Of a DNA stretch of 64,000 nt, positions 34,660-44,453 are shown in pieces. The stretch's first letter is position 1, and each line of letters starts with the position of its first letter. Source of the stretch: Eggerthellaceae bacterium. GTDB lineage: Bacteria; Actinomycetota; Coriobacteriia; Coriobacteriales; Eggerthellaceae. The stretch is taken from positions 1 through 64,000 of the forward strand of contig WRIR01000009.1 in the NCBI GenBank assembly GCA_009782605.1. The letters run 5' to 3'. Below the pieces are notes generated by a model. The model was not told where the DNA came from and did no database searches. It worked only from the letters and a program-made list of their open reading frames with translations. Position numbers and translations under genes: made by a program.

Positions 34660-35787
34660 TCAGTTGAAGACGTCGCGCAGCTTTTGGAGGGGAGTGCGTG
34701 CCTCGGACACGGTGTCGCCCATGTCGGCTGCAAGCTTCTCAAGCAGCTCCCGCTGGCTCTTCGTGAGCTTGGTCGGGATGATGACGTTGGTGTGGACGTA
34801 CATCTCGCCCCGCGAGGTGCTCTTGAAGCGGGGCATGCCGTGGCTGCGCACGGTCACCACCTGCTCGTTTTGGCACCCTTCCGGGATGCGCACGATGACC
34901 TTCTCGTTCTCGAAGATGCCGTCGATGATGATCTCCGCCCCCAAGGCCGCCTGCACGATGGAGATGTTCGCCCGGGCATGGAGGTTGTCGCCGTCGCGCT
35001 CGAAGAACTCGTGGAGCACGATGCGGCAGGTGACGATGAGGTCGCCGGCGCGGGCGCCCTGTATCCCCGCCTCCCCGAAGCCGGTGAGCCTCAGCTGCTG
35101 GGAGTCCTTGATGCCGACCGGCACCTCGACGGTCACGCGCTGGCGGTCGGGTATGCGGCCCTGGCCGTCGCACTCAAGGCAGGGGTTCTCGATGGTCTTG
35201 CCGGTGCCGCGGCAGGTCTTGCAGGCCGTCGCCGTCTGCATGTCGCCCAGGAAGGTGTGCTGCACGGTGACGACCCGGCCCTGGCCGCCGCACTCGGGGC
35301 AGCTGACCTCGTGCCCGTTCTCCCCCAGGCCGCCGCCGCCGCACTCGGGGCAGGGCGCCAGGCGGTCGTAGACAATCTCCTTCTTTGCGCCGACCGCGAC
35401 CTCTTCGAGGGTGAGCCGGAGCCCCACCCCCATGTCGCGGCCCTCCTTGCGGATGCCCTCCCTGCCCCCGGTCCCGCCGAAGAAGGAGCTGAAGAGGTCG
35501 CCCATGCCGAAACCGCCGCCGAAGAGGTCGTCGAGGTCCACGTAGCCGCCGCCGTAGCCGCCGCCCGCCGCGCCGGGGATGGTGCCGAAACGGTCGTACT
35601 GCGCCCGCTTGCCGGGGTCGCTCAAGACGTCGTAGGCCTCGTTGAGCTCCTTGAAGCGCTCTTCGGCGTCGGGGGCCTTGTTAACGTCGGGATGAAGTTC
35701 TCGGGCCTGCTTGCGGAAGGCCTTCTTTATGTCGTCGTCGGACGCATTCTTCCCCACCTCGAGAATCTCATACAAGTCTTTTGCCAT
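34660..35787 (-). CDS. dnaJ: Chaperone protein DnaJ
   Basis: This 375-residue co-chaperone of DnaK has a J domain with HPD ([11 protein letters not shown] near 33), a Gly-rich linker, four zinc-finger repeats ([32 protein letters not shown]) and a C-terminal substrate-binding part. It is directly downstream of hrcA and thus part of the heat-shock operon. dnaK and grpE, which often lie between these two genes, are absent from the window. Confidence 0.96.
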   Translation of the reverse strand: MAKDLYEILEVGKNASDDDIKKAFRKQARELHPDVNKAPDAEERFKELNEAYDVLSDPGKRAQYDRFGTIPGAAGGGYGGGYVDLDDLFGGGFGMGDLFSSFFGGTGGREGIRKEGRDMGVGLRLTLEEVAVGAKKEIVYDRLAPCPECGGGGLGENGHEVSCPECGGQGRVVTVQHTFLGDMQTATACKTCRGTGKTIENPCLECDGQGRIPDRQRVTVEVPVGIKDSQQLRLTGFGEAGIQGARAGDLIVTCRIVLHEFFERDGDNLHARANISIVQAALGAEIIIDGIFENEKVIVRIPEGCQNEQVVTVRSHGMPRFKSTSRGEMYVHTNVIIPTKLTKSQRELLEKLAADMGDTVSEARTPLQKLRDVFN

Positions 35788-35830
35788 TGATTGTAAAACC
35801 TTCCTGTTAACTGGCTTGCTGCCTCGCCGC

Positions 35831-36838
35831 TTAGCTGTCCTGGAGCACCTGCTGGGCGGCGCGCACCGCCTGGATGACCTTCGTGTAGTCCATGCGGGTC
35901 GGGCCGATGACCGCGACGATGCCCGCCGCCTCGTCGCGCCCGTACTGCGTGGCGACCACCGAGACGCCTGAGAGGTCCTCGGAGCTGTTCTCGCTCCCGA
36001 TCTTCACGATGGTCTTCTTGTCCTGCGGCCCCTCGCTCAGGATGTGGAGCAGGACCGTGTCGTCCTCCATGACCTGCATGATGGGCAGCAGGGACTGGGA
36101 GTGGCTGAACTCGGGCTTGCGCAGGAGCGAGGCGATGCCCAGGCGGTGCGTCTTGCCGCCCCGGCTTTCCTGCAGGCACAAGATTACCTCGTCGAGTATC
36201 AGCCGCACCAGGGGGTCGCGCAGGGCATCGACGAGGCTCCGGTCGGCCTCCCGCCTGATGTCGTCGAGCGCCTTGCCCGCAAAGCAGCGGTTGAGCAGGT
36301 TCTGCGCAGCGGCGATGTCGTCGCAGTCCACCGCCTCGGCGAAGTCGATATGGCGGTTCAGCACATGGCCGTCCTCGGTGACCAGGATGATGAGCACCTG
36401 GTACTCGGTGAGCGACACCAAGGACAGCTGCCGGATGTGCTGGGAGATTATTGAGGGGGCCAGCACGATGGAGAGGCAGTCCGTCAGGCGCGAGAGCGCA
36501 GACGAGGTCTGCTCAAGCAGCATGTCGAGCTCGGTCGCGCTGTTGCGCAGCTCGTCGATCATCTCGTCGGTCGGGCTGCCCTTTCCCACGGTCTTCGAGT
36601 CAAGCAGCTCGTCCACGAAGGCCCGGTAGCCGGTGTCGGTCGGGATGCGCCCGGCAGAGGCATGCGGCTGGACGATGTAGCCCGCGTCCTCAAGCACCGA
36701 GAGCTCGTTGCGCACCGTTGCGGGGCTCACCCCGAGCCTATAGCGCTCGACGAGCGTGCGCGACCCGACGGGGAGCGCGTGGGCGATGTATTCCTCTATG
36801 AGCGCGCTCAACACCCGTTGTCTTCGATCCGAGAGCAC
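35831..36838 (-). CDS. hrcA: Heat-inducible transcription repressor HrcA
   Basis: This 335-residue repressor binds CIRCE operators and needs GroEL for activity. It has an N-terminal winged helix ([27 protein letters not shown]-like, with [23 protein letters not shown] near 35) and the usual C-terminal domains. The start is a GTG at 36838 seven bases after GAAAGG. A CIRCE element lies 44 bp upstream, so hrcA-dnaJ is autoregulated. Confidence 0.95.
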   Translation of the reverse strand: MLSDRRQRVLSALIEEYIAHALPVGSRTLVERYRLGVSPATVRNELSVLEDAGYIVQPHASAGRIPTDTGYRAFVDELLDSKTVGKGSPTDEMIDELRNSATELDMLLEQTSSALSRLTDCLSIVLAPSIISQHIRQLSLVSLTEYQVLIILVTEDGHVLNRHIDFAEAVDCDDIAAAQNLLNRCFAGKALDDIRREADRSLVDALRDPLVRLILDEVILCLQESRGGKTHRLGIASLLRKPEFSHSQSLLPIMQVMEDDTVLLHILSEGPQDKKTIVKIGSENSSEDLSGVSVVATQYGRDEAAGIVAVIGPTRMDYTKVIQAVRAAQQVLQDS

Positions 36839-36879
36839 CTGCGACCTTTCGCTCTTGCCTGCATTTCAACCATGCAAGC

Positions 36880-36909
36880 ATTCTAGCAGCCCCTGTCGGT
36901 GAGTGCTAA
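36880..36909 (-). promoter_or_regulatory. CIRCE operator overlapping the hrcA promoter
   Basis: GAGTGCTAA at 36901-36909 is a perfect CIRCE half. CTAGCAGCC at 36883-36891 matches the other half (TTAGCACTC) at six of nine bases, with the standard 9-bp gap. On the minus strand TTAGCA and TAGAAT (36885-36880), 18 bases apart, form a promoter that the operator covers, consistent with HrcA autorepression. Confidence 0.75.
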
Positions 36910-36999
36910 CTAATCTTTGAAAATTCTCACAGGACATGCAGGCGGAATGCGAGCAGATGGATTGCGCCTGCGAGGAAGGCTTGCCCACCCGGGTGCCGC

Positions 37000-37575
37000 T
37001 CAGGTGCCGGGGGACCTCTTCTGCAGCGCGAGGCCGCGGGTGTTCAGGTCGAGCTCTTCCATGCGCGACACCAAGATGAGCTCCTCGGTTGCGGCGAGCA
37101 GGCAGACGAGGCCGACGACGAGCACCGCCACAGAAAGCCCCCACAACAGGTAGAGCGCCGGGAGCAGGAACAGGAATATCCCCGCCGACTTGTTCGCCCA
37201 GGAGTGCAGCGAGGCAAAGGTGCGGAAGCGCAGCGCAGCGATGGCAAGGGCGGCAAGGCGCACGAGCACGACGAGGCACAAGATGAGGTACATCCAGACC
37301 CTCCAGGTCAGCGTGCGGATAAGCACCAGAAGGAGTACCGCCGAGAAGACGAGGTCGGCAAGGCTGTCGAGCTTCGCGCCAAAGTCGCTTTCCTGCCTGA
37401 GCCTGCGGGCCAGGATGCCGTCGAGCACGTCGCTTGCGCCGCACCACAGGTAGATGACAAGGAAGGTGGAAGAGAAGGCCTCGGTAAACAGCAGGGCAAG
37501 CGCGGCGACTATCCTGCTCGCCGTCAGGGCAGAGGGCAGAGAGGCGGAGAATCGTGTCTGGAGGCCCGTACTCAT
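37000..37575 (-). CDS. CDP-alcohol phosphatidyltransferase family protein
   Basis: This 191-residue membrane enzyme has five or six helices and the complete CDP-alcohol phosphotransferase motif in DVLDGILARRLRQESDFGAKLDSLAD (residues about 49-74; pattern DGxxAR, GxxxD, xxxD). It makes a phospholipid head group by displacing CMP; the alcohol (glycerol phosphate, serine or inositol phosphate) cannot be told. The ATG at 37575 has a weak ribosome site. It lies between the DUF2148 gene and hrcA and may have its own promoter. Confidence 0.85.
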   Translation of the reverse strand: MSTGLQTRFSASLPSALTASRIVAALALLFTEAFSSTFLVIYLWCGASDVLDGILARRLRQESDFGAKLDSLADLVFSAVLLLVLIRTLTWRVWMYLILCLVVLVRLAALAIAALRFRTFASLHSWANKSAGIFLFLLPALYLLWGLSVAVLVVGLVCLLAATEELILVSRMEELDLNTRGLALQKRSPGT

Positions 37576-37584
37576 AATGTGCCT

Positions 37585-37613
37585 ATTTTAGCAGCTTTGC
37601 CCCAGTCGCACAA
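37585..37613 (-). promoter_or_regulatory. Candidate promoter of the CDP-alcohol transferase gene
   Basis: On the minus strand TTGTGC (37613-37608) and TAAAAT (37590-37585) are 17 bases apart, directly before the start at 37575. The -35 overlaps the tail of the terminator of the upstream gene. The match is moderate. Confidence 0.35.
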
Positions 37614-37651
37614 AAGGGCAGGGTAAGCGGCAAAACCGCCTCGCCCTGCCC
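37611..37651 (-). terminator. Terminator hairpin after the DUF2148 gene
   Basis: On the minus strand GGGCAGGG (37651-37644) pairs perfectly with CCCTGCCC (37623-37616), with additional partial pairing inside, followed by TTTTG. It would separate the DUF2148 gene from the CDP-alcohol transferase gene. Confidence 0.6.
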
Positions 37652-37740
37652 CTTCTGTCCCTGTGCACCCGCGCCCCCAGGGCCCTTGGCCGTCGCCGCC
37701 GCGCAGCCCGTGCAGCGGCCGCAGCCCTGCCCCTGTGCCC

Positions 37741-38274
37741 TCAAAGCCCCTGGCGGTCGAAGAATATGTTCTTGCCCATGACCGACAGGCCCAGGCCGTA
37801 GCATACCTGCACATCCTCGTCGAAGAGCCCCATGTCGAGCGCCGCCAAGCCTGCGGTAAACAGGACGCGGTTGTCCATACGGTGGTCCATGGCGCACAGC
37901 GCCGCCGAGCTGAGCGCGATGCCGATGTCGGTGACGGCGACGGCACAGGCGATGCCGGCCTGCCTAGCCGAGGCGCAGTCGTCGATGCCGCAAAAGCCGC
38001 AGTCAAGGGCGCGGCTGTCGACGACGCCCGCAACGAGAACGACGCAGTGGCAGGCGTCGATGTTGCCCGCGTCGCGGACGAAGAAGGGCTTGTCGGCCTC
38101 GGTGCCGATACGCCGCATGACCGTGCTCAAGCGGTCCTTGTCCTCCCCGTCGAGCACCAGGGTCTCTATCATGTCGACGGCACAGGCCTTCGGCGCCGTC
38201 CGCGCCGCCGCCGCCATCAGCTCGGCGCAGCGCATGGCTGCATGCCTCTCGGTCTTCTCGCTTGTGTGGATCAT
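37741..38274 (-). CDS. DUF2148 ferredoxin-like domain protein
   Basis: This 177-residue protein matches the DUF2148 family: MRCAELMAAAARTAPKACAVD near residue 14, a Cys cluster ALDCGFCGIDDCASARQAGIAC near 90, and FTAGLAALDMG near 141. Members are Cys-rich and common in anaerobes; their function is unknown. The ATG at 38274 follows GGGAG at ten bases. It is transcribed alone, with a terminator after it and a TATAAT (minus strand, 38342-38337) about 63 bp upstream. Confidence 0.8.
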   Translation of the reverse strand: MIHTSEKTERHAAMRCAELMAAAARTAPKACAVDMIETLVLDGEDKDRLSTVMRRIGTEADKPFFVRDAGNIDACHCVVLVAGVVDSRALDCGFCGIDDCASARQAGIACAVAVTDIGIALSSAALCAMDHRMDNRVLFTAGLAALDMGLFDEDVQVCYGLGLSVMGKNIFFDRQGL

Positions 38275-38419
38275 GGCAGTGCACTCCCATCTCTGTCCCC
38301 CGGCGGCTCCGTGCCGGTCATCCGTTACTGTTCCTTATTATAGGGGTGGCACGGGGAAAGAGGGAGGGCGTGGGCGCTTTAGCCCTGATTTTGCAGGAAA
38401 AACCTATGCGGGGCCAGCC

Positions 38420-39529
38420 CTAGGGGGCCAGGTCGAGGACACGGCCATACATCTCGTTGCCGCACAGCCACCCGGCGAGGGTCGGCCGGTAGCGGCCTTC
38501 ACGCTGTTCGAGGAAGCCCTTCTGCACCAGCTCGCGGAACACGAGCGGCGCGTCGGGGAGCAGCAGAGCCGCCTCGCGCAGCGCTTCCACGCCCACCCCT
38601 CGCGTCATACGCAGGGCCAGCATCAGGTCTTCCGCGGCCATCTGGCGCCGGTCGAGCTCTTCTATCACTTCCCCGTCCTGGATGCGCATGCGCTTCGAGG
38701 CATTCTGGGTCATGGTCACCGCCGACCTGCCGAGGCCGCGGTAGGGCCTGCCCGTCCAATAGGCCTGGTTGTGCCGGCACTCGTATCCCGGCGCCGCATA
38801 GCTTGCGACCTCGTAGCGTACAAGGCCGGCAGGCTCAAGCGTGCTCGCCGCCATCTGCATCATGAGGGCCTGGAGGTCCTGGTCGACCTCTTCGAGGGTG
38901 CCACGGGCCTGCCGCCGTGCGAAGGGCGTTCCTTCCTCGATGGTCAAGGGATAGACGCTGACATGGCGCACCCCCAGGCCCAAGGCCTCTTTAAGGCTTT
39001 CATGGAAGTCCTCGAAACTTTGGGTGGGGATGCCGCACATGAGGTCGATGCTCACGTTGTCGAAGCGCGTTTGAGCCGCCACGACCGCCCGGCGGGCGTC
39101 GTCGGCGCTGTGGGCGCGCCCGAGCTTTTCCAGGAGCGGGTCGCTGAAGCTCTGGACGCCGAGGGAGATGCGGTTGACCCCCAGCGCCCACATGTCCCTC
39201 ACCAGCGGCTCGGTCAGGGACTCGGGGTTCGCCTCCATGCTGCACTCGACCTGGCTGGTGAGGGGCACCGACACCGACAGGGCGTACAGGAGGCTTGAGA
39301 GGTTGGCCGGGCCGATATGGCTCGGCGTCCCGCCGCCGAGGTAGACGGTCTCGACTTCGGCGAGCCTCCCCTCCCTCGCCTCCCGGCGGAGGTCCATGAC
39401 CATCGCCTCGACGTAGTCCGAGATGACCGGGCTGTCCTGGGGCACCGCACGGGTCTCGAAGTCGCAGTAGGCACAGCGCTTCTTGCAGAAGGGCAGGTGG
39501 AGGTAGAGGGCCTTGTAGGGGTCATGCAT
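38420..39529 (-). CDS. hemW: HemW-type radical SAM haem chaperone
   Basis: This 369-residue radical-SAM protein resembles coproporphyrinogen oxidase HemN but is of the shorter HemW type, which binds haem and transfers it to client proteins. The cluster motif is HLPFCKKRCAYCDFET near residue 10, followed by YLGGGTPSHI, MEANPESL and GVNRISLGVQSF. The frame opens earlier, but the ATG at 39529, which overlaps the dus stop, gives the family start. It follows lepA and dus in one transcriptional run. Confidence 0.9.
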   Translation of the reverse strand: MHDPYKALYLHLPFCKKRCAYCDFETRAVPQDSPVISDYVEAMVMDLRREAREGRLAEVETVYLGGGTPSHIGPANLSSLLYALSVSVPLTSQVECSMEANPESLTEPLVRDMWALGVNRISLGVQSFSDPLLEKLGRAHSADDARRAVVAAQTRFDNVSIDLMCGIPTQSFEDFHESLKEALGLGVRHVSVYPLTIEEGTPFARRQARGTLEEVDQDLQALMMQMAASTLEPAGLVRYEVASYAAPGYECRHNQAYWTGRPYRGLGRSAVTMTQNASKRMRIQDGEVIEELDRRQMAAEDLMLALRMTRGVGVEALREAALLLPDAPLVFRELVQKGFLEQREGRYRPTLAGWLCGNEMYGRVLDLAP

Positions 39530-40538
39530 CGTGTGCCGCCTTTCCGCTGCGGTATGCCTGTTCGAGCAGGCCTTTGAAGACCCCGTCGAAGTCCTCAAGG
39601 CTCACACAGGCGCTGATGAGGCCGCGTGCCTTTGCGGCACCGGGAATCCCCTGGACGTACCACATGGCGTGCTTGCGCATGCGGACAAGGCCCTTGCCGC
39701 CCTGAGCAAGGAGCTGGGCGTGCCTTCGCGCCATCGCAAGGCGCGCCTCGACGCCGGGCGGTGCCGGGGCCTGCTCGCCGCGCAGCGCGGCGCGGGTGTC
39801 GGCGAACACCCAGGGGTTGCCCTGGGCGGCCCGCCCGATCATGACCGCGTCGCAGGCGGTCTCGGCCTTGAGGGCGGCCGCGTCGGCACCGCTGCGCACG
39901 TCCCCGTTGCCGATGACCGGGATAACGAGGGCAGACTTCACGTCCGCGACGACCTGCCAGTCGGCGGCCCCCTGGTAGAACTGCTCGGCGAACCTGCCGT
40001 GCACAGCCACCGCGGCCGCGCCGGCATCCTGGGCCATCCGCGCGAAGTCGACCGCGAGCTCTTCCCCGAGGCGGTAGCCCCGCCGGAACTTCACGGTGAC
40101 CGGGACGTCCACCGCACGCGCGACGGCCGCTATAACGGCCCGCGCGAGCGCGGGGTCGCACATGAGCGCGCAGCCGTCGCCCTTGCGGACTATCTTGCGC
40201 GCCGGGCAGCCCATGTTGATGTCGATGTAGGCGAGCGCGCCGCCAAGGTGCTCGCAAACCCACGCCGCCTCGCGCGCCATCGTGTCGGGCTCGTGCCCGA
40301 ACAGCTGCACCGCAACCTGTTCCTCGCCCGGCGCACGCTCGATGAGGCTGCGCGTCTTGGCGTTCGCATAGCTGAGGCCCTTGGTCGAGACCATTTCCGT
40401 ATAGCCGAGGTCCGCCCCCTGCTCCAGGCAGAGAATCCTGAAAACTGCATCGGTGACCCCGGCCATCGGGGCCAGGAGGAGCGGGCGGTGGGCGAAGAAC
40501 TCTGCGAAGGGGGCCGTGCTCACAAAGGGCGCCCTCAC
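39522..40538 (-). CDS. dus: tRNA-dihydrouridine synthase (DusB-like)
   Basis: This 338-residue FMN enzyme reduces uridines in tRNA. Motifs: [15 protein letters not shown] near residue 21, [20 protein letters not shown] with the catalytic Cys near 105, [20 protein letters not shown] and VIGNGDV. The start is a GTG at 40538 in a GTGA overlap with lepA; a second in-frame GTG near 40520 is possible. It also overlaps hemW by eight bases, so the three genes are coupled. Confidence 0.93.
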   Translation of the reverse strand: MRAPFVSTAPFAEFFAHRPLLLAPMAGVTDAVFRILCLEQGADLGYTEMVSTKGLSYANAKTRSLIERAPGEEQVAVQLFGHEPDTMAREAAWVCEHLGGALAYIDINMGCPARKIVRKGDGCALMCDPALARAVIAAVARAVDVPVTVKFRRGYRLGEELAVDFARMAQDAGAAAVAVHGRFAEQFYQGAADWQVVADVKSALVIPVIGNGDVRSGADAAALKAETACDAVMIGRAAQGNPWVFADTRAALRGEQAPAPPGVEARLAMARRHAQLLAQGGKGLVRMRKHAMWYVQGIPGAAKARGLISACVSLEDFDGVFKGLLEQAYRSGKAAHDA

Positions 40539-42340
40539 TCGTCGACTTTGAGTATCGCCATGAAGGCCTCTTGGGGGACCTCGACGCTGCCGATGTTCTT
40601 CATGCGCTTCTTGCCGGCCTTCTGCTTCTCAAGCAGCTTGCGCTTGCGCGTGATGTCGCCGCCGTAGCACTTTGCGAGGACGTCCTTGCGCTTGGCCTTC
40701 ACGGTCTCACGCGCCAGGACACGCCCGCCGATAGCGGCCTGTATCGGCACCTCGAACATCTGGCGGGGGATGATGCCCTTCAGCTTCTCCGTGAGGACCT
40801 TGCCGCGGTCGTAGGCCTTGTCCTTGTGCACGATGAAGGACAGGGCGTCAATGGGCTTCCCGGAGAGCAGGATGTCGAGCTTCACCAGCTGCGAGGCCTT
40901 GTAGCCGTCGAACTCGTAGTCGAGCGAGGCGTAGCCCTTGGTGTTTGACTTGAGCTTGTCGAAGTAGTCCATGATGAGCTCGGACAGGGGTATCTCCCAC
41001 AAAAGCTCGACCGTGGTCGCCGAGAGGTAGTCCATGGTCTTGAAGGTGCCGCGGCGCGAGACGGTAAGGTCCATGACCGCCCCCACGTAGTCGGGCGGGA
41101 TGAGCACCTTCGCCTTGAGGTAGGGCTCCTCGATTCGCAGGACCTCGCCCGGGTCGGGCATCTCCTGGGGCGAGTGGATGGAAAGCATCTCGCCGCTTGC
41201 CTTGAAGACGTGGTATTCCACCGAGGGCGCCGTCGCCAAAAGCTCCAGGCCGAACTCGCGCTCAAGGCGCTCCTTGATGACCTCCATGTGCAGCAGGCCT
41301 AAGAAGCCGACGCGGAAGCCGAAGCCGAGCGCGTGGGACTTCTCGGGCTCCCAGACGAGCGCCGGGTCGTTCAATGAGAGCTTCTCAAGCGCCTCCTTGA
41401 GGGGCTCGTACTGGTCGCCGTCGAGGGGGAAGAGGCCGGTGTAGACCATCGGCTTCACCTCGCGGTAGCCGGGCAGGGCCTCGCGCACGCCGCCTTGGAC
41501 GGTCGTTATCGTGTCGCCGACCTTGACATTGCTCACTTCCTTCAGGCCGGTCACCAGGTAGCCGACCTCCCCGACGCTCAAGTCGGGCATCGGCGTCTCG
41601 GCCGGGCGGCGCACGCCGACCTCCTCGACGAGCGTGTCGATGCCGGTGGCTATCATGTGGATGCGCTCGCCTCGCCTGATGGAGCCGTCCACCACGCGGA
41701 TGAGCGCCACGACGCCGCGGTAGGGGTCGAAGTAGGAGTCGAAGATGAGGGCCCGCAGCGCAGAGGTGGCACTGCCCTCGGGGGGCGCTATGTTGTAGAC
41801 CACCGACTCAAGGAGGTCGCCGACGCCCGCGCCGGTCTTGCCGCTTGCGATGACCGCGTCGTCGGCGGGGATGGCCAGGCCGTCCTCTATCTCGGCACGC
41901 ACCCGCTCGGGTTCGGCCGCCGGGAGGTCTACCTTGTTGATGAGGGGGATTATCTCAAGGCCCGCGTTCATGGCCATCATGGCGTTGGCGACCGTCTGGG
42001 CCTCGACGCCCTGCGTCGCGTCGACGACGAGCACCGCGCCCTCGCAGGCGGCGAGGCTGCGCGACACCTCGTAGGTGAAGTCGACGTGGCCGGGGGTGTC
42101 AATCAGGTTGAACTGGTAGGTGTGGCCGTCCTCGGCGGTGTAGTCGACCCGGACGGCCTGGCTCTTGATGGTTATCCCGCGCTCCCGCTCTATGTCCATC
42201 GAGTCGAGGACCTGCTCCTTCATGTTGCGTGCGGATATGGTGCCGGTCATCTCGAGGATACGGTCCGACAGGGTCGACTTCCCATGGTCGATGTGGGCGA
42301 TTATCGAGAAGTTGCGTATGTATTTCGGGTCTGTGCTCAT
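40535..42340 (-). CDS. lepA: Elongation factor 4 (LepA)
   Basis: This 601-residue ribosome-binding GTPase acts in translation or ribosome assembly. The G motifs are [16 protein letters not shown] (near 15), DTPGHVDF and [12 protein letters not shown]. The C-terminal LepA-specific domain is complete ([20 protein letters not shown]). The ATG at 42340 is the usual start. It is divergent from rpsT, a common arrangement, and is followed by dus and hemW. Confidence 0.96.
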   Translation of the reverse strand: MSTDPKYIRNFSIIAHIDHGKSTLSDRILEMTGTISARNMKEQVLDSMDIERERGITIKSQAVRVDYTAEDGHTYQFNLIDTPGHVDFTYEVSRSLAACEGAVLVVDATQGVEAQTVANAMMAMNAGLEIIPLINKVDLPAAEPERVRAEIEDGLAIPADDAVIASGKTGAGVGDLLESVVYNIAPPEGSATSALRALIFDSYFDPYRGVVALIRVVDGSIRRGERIHMIATGIDTLVEEVGVRRPAETPMPDLSVGEVGYLVTGLKEVSNVKVGDTITTVQGGVREALPGYREVKPMVYTGLFPLDGDQYEPLKEALEKLSLNDPALVWEPEKSHALGFGFRVGFLGLLHMEVIKERLEREFGLELLATAPSVEYHVFKASGEMLSIHSPQEMPDPGEVLRIEEPYLKAKVLIPPDYVGAVMDLTVSRRGTFKTMDYLSATTVELLWEIPLSELIMDYFDKLKSNTKGYASLDYEFDGYKASQLVKLDILLSGKPIDALSFIVHKDKAYDRGKVLTEKLKGIIPRQMFEVPIQAAIGGRVLARETVKAKRKDVLAKCYGGDITRKRKLLEKQKAGKKRMKNIGSVEVPQEAFMAILKVDE

Positions 42341-42435
42341 CTTTTGGTGCGTGCTCCTTGGTGCCTGGCTGTCGGTTTTTGCGTGCGCGTTTGTGCGGGC
42401 TTTGCAAAGGTTTGGATGTATTTTACCAATACACC

Positions 42436-42464
42436 TTGTACAAAGGCGCCTGTTCTGTGATAAA
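42436..42464 (+). promoter_or_regulatory. Candidate rpsT promoter
   Basis: TTGTAC at 42436-42441 and GATAAA at 42459-42464 are 17 bases apart, in an AT-rich stretch about 49 bp before the rpsT start. The pair gives four of six matches at each box. Confidence 0.45.
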
Positions 42465-42512
42465 CTCTACAAGTTTTCGTCTGAAACAAAGAATAAACAT
42501 GGAGGAACAAGC

Positions 42513-43070
42513 GTGGCTAATATAAAAAGTCAAAAGAAGCGCAACATCACCAACGAGAAGGCGCGCCTGCGCAACCGTGCCATCCGCTCGGAGTTGAAGA
42601 CCGCGACCAGAAGGGTCACCGATGCCGTCCAGGCAGAGAACGGGGGCGAGGCCTACGCTGCGGCGCTCAAGGCATCCCGGCTGATGGACAGGGCAGTCAC
42701 CAAGGGCGTCATCCATAAGCACCAGGCCGCCAACCGCAAGAGCGGCATCATGAAGCTGGCGAACACCGTTGCCACCGCCGAGGACATCGCGGCCTACAAG
42801 CCCGCCGAGAAGAAGGCCCCCCAGGCCACAGGGTCGAAGAAGGCCGCCGTGAAGGCCGAGCGTCTCAAGGCCATGGAGGCGGCGTCGAAGGAGAAGGCGA
42901 AGAACCGCGAGAAGACCGTGAAGGCCCAGGCGGGCGCGGCCAAGAAGAAGGCCGACGCCGAGGCCAAGGCCGAGAAGGAGGCCGCGAAGGCCGCAGCGGC
43001 CGAGGCGGCAAAGCCCGAAGAGGCCCCGACCCCAGCCGAAGAGGCAACCGAGGAATCACCTGCCGAATAG
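42513..43070 (+). CDS. rpsT: 30S ribosomal protein S20 with a long C-terminal extension
   Basis: The first 87 residues are a normal S20 (ANIKSQKKRNITNEKARLRN through NRKSGIMKLANTVA), which binds 16S rRNA. S20 proteins normally stop there. This one continues for about 98 residues that are almost only Ala, Lys and Glu, first basic and helical (KKAAVKAERLKAMEA, KNREKTVKAQAGAAKKKAD) and then acidic and Pro-rich. No stop or frameshift separates the parts. The start is a GTG at 42513, after GGAGG at 42501-42505. It is a single-gene unit with its own promoter and terminator, divergent from lepA. Confidence 0.93.
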   Translation: MANIKSQKKRNITNEKARLRNRAIRSELKTATRRVTDAVQAENGGEAYAAALKASRLMDRAVTKGVIHKHQAANRKSGIMKLANTVATAEDIAAYKPAEKKAPQATGSKKAAVKAERLKAMEAASKEKAKNREKTVKAQAGAAKKKADAEAKAEKEAAKAAAAEAAKPEEAPTPAEEATEESPAE

Positions 43071-43117
43071 GCAGTTGGTGAGGATGGAGCCTCAAAGGCC
43101 CATCCGCATATCAAGGG

Positions 43118-43141
43118 AAAGGCCCCACCGGGGCCTTTTTT
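43118..43141 (+). terminator. Rho-independent terminator of rpsT
   Basis: AAAGGCCCC and GGGGCCTTT pair perfectly around the loop ACC and run into six T residues. It lies about 48 bp after the rpsT stop. Confidence 0.9.
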
Positions 43142-43183
43142 CTTACAAAAAGTTTTCGGCGATGATGAGTTGCCCGAAAGTTC

Positions 43184-43208
43184 AACTATCCGGAATTATC
43201 GGATAGTT
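43184..43208. repeat. Perfect 9-bp inverted repeat in the rpsT-holA gap
   Basis: AACTATCCG at 43184-43192 is mirrored by CGGATAGTT at 43200-43208 across 7 bases. The 330-bp gap between the rpsT terminator and the end of holA contains no gene. This palindrome and the one at 43363 are its only clear structure. Confidence 0.5.
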
Positions 43209-43362
43209 CAAACTGAGGGTGAACGCCAAGTTGAGCGGGATGTAAAGCACTATAGCCTGCAAATGATAAGATGGGGTCTGGTTTATCCTCTCCCACTCTG
43301 TGCTCTGTGAAGGCTGGGATAACCCCGACGTGGTTCAAATTTGCACTCTGTGCCCCCACGTC

Positions 43363-43383
43363 ATTGCGGGCCTGACCCGCAAT
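43363..43383. repeat. REP-like palindrome (8-5-8)
   Basis: ATTGCGGG, CCTGA, CCCGCAAT forms a perfect hairpin of the kind found in extragenic palindromic repeats. It sits among non-coding sequence of foreign character (43250-43470). Only one copy was noticed in this window. Confidence 0.5.
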
Positions 43384-43472
43384 CTTGCCTACCTCAATCA
43401 CAGAACATAACAGAAACGTCCCCCTTATGTCCTGCATGTTGCCCGGTTTGCCCCCTCCCCGGTCCACATCAG

Positions 43473-44444
43473 TCAGCGGGCAGTCACACTGAGTATCCAT
43501 TCTAAAAAGGCGGCGTCGGGGTCGGCGCCGCTCTTCATGGCGCGCTCGGTGTCGCGGGCCGACACGAGGGAGCGGCGGAGCTCTTCGGCGGTGAAGCCGC
43601 GCGACCAGGCCAGGTGGTTCTTCACCTTCCAGTCGGGGGCCTTGAGCACCGCCCCCAGGGCAGCGGGGCTCCCCCGCTCGTCAAGGGATTTCGCGCAGAC
43701 GAGCTCCCGCAGCCGGACGACGCACCTCCCCAGCAAGACATAGGGAGTGTCCGGCTTTCCCTGACGCAGGTACCTGACGCAGGCGTCCACCCGGCGCGCG
43801 GAAAAGGCGTCGACGAACTCCCAGGGCTTGGCGGCGGTTGTCCTGCTCACAAGCGCGCGTACCGCTTCCTCGTCTATCGCCGGGGAGCCCTGGCGTGCCA
43901 GCGCTATCTTCCTCAGCTCGCCGTCAAGGTGGACGGTGTTCTCGCCGACGAGGTCTATAAGCGCGCTGGCGGCGCCTTCCGTGAGGGTCATGCCGTGCCC
44001 GCGGGCAATGCTGCGCAGTGTCTTCACCAGCTCGTAGCGCTTCTGGGGAAGGCAGGAGATGACCGCCTTCTCGCCGAATGCCCGCACTGCCTGGTACAGG
44101 CGGGACTTGTCGGGAAGCTTTTCGGCCACCAGCGCGAGCACCGTGCTTTCGGACGGGGATTTCAGGTATTCTGCAAGGGCGTCGGCATCCGCCTTCTTCA
44201 GCTTGTCGGCATCGGCGACCTGCACAAGCCGTGTGTCGCCGACGAAGGGGAGCGTGATGCACGCACTGACGATATCGTGCGCTGCCGCGCTTGTGCCCTG
44301 GAAGAGGTCGTAGTTAAGGGAAAGGTCGCCCGACCCGGCAACCCGGGCCTTGAGCCTCTTCAGCACCGTTTCGCGCTTCAGCATGTCCTCGCCGACGACG
44401 AGGTAGGCGGGCAGCAAGCTATCGTCTTTTCCTGGATCAGCCAT
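43473..44444 (-). CDS. holA: DNA polymerase III delta subunit
   Basis: This 323-residue clamp-loader subunit opens the beta clamp during replication. It follows the family in length and layout: YLVVGEDMLKRETVLKRLK at the N-terminus (degenerate nucleotide site), the LPFVGDTRLVQVADADKLKKAD segment near 65, and a C-terminal collar domain. It lies just downstream of comEC, a very common neighbour pair in Gram-positives. The ATG at 44444 is the start. Confidence 0.88.
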   Translation of the reverse strand: MADPGKDDSLLPAYLVVGEDMLKRETVLKRLKARVAGSGDLSLNYDLFQGTSAAAHDIVSACITLPFVGDTRLVQVADADKLKKADADALAEYLKSPSESTVLALVAEKLPDKSRLYQAVRAFGEKAVISCLPQKRYELVKTLRSIARGHGMTLTEGAASALIDLVGENTVHLDGELRKIALARQGSPAIDEEAVRALVSRTTAAKPWEFVDAFSARRVDACVRYLRQGKPDTPYVLLGRCVVRLRELVCAKSLDERGSPAALGAVLKAPDWKVKNHLAWSRGFTAEELRRSLVSARDTERAMKSGADPDAAFLEWILSVTAR

Positions 44445-44453
44445 GCCCCCATT

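Noticed and set aside
43240-43470. Possible insertion-sequence remnant
   Set aside because: No transposase frame or paired terminal repeats are visible; only small palindromes are supported.
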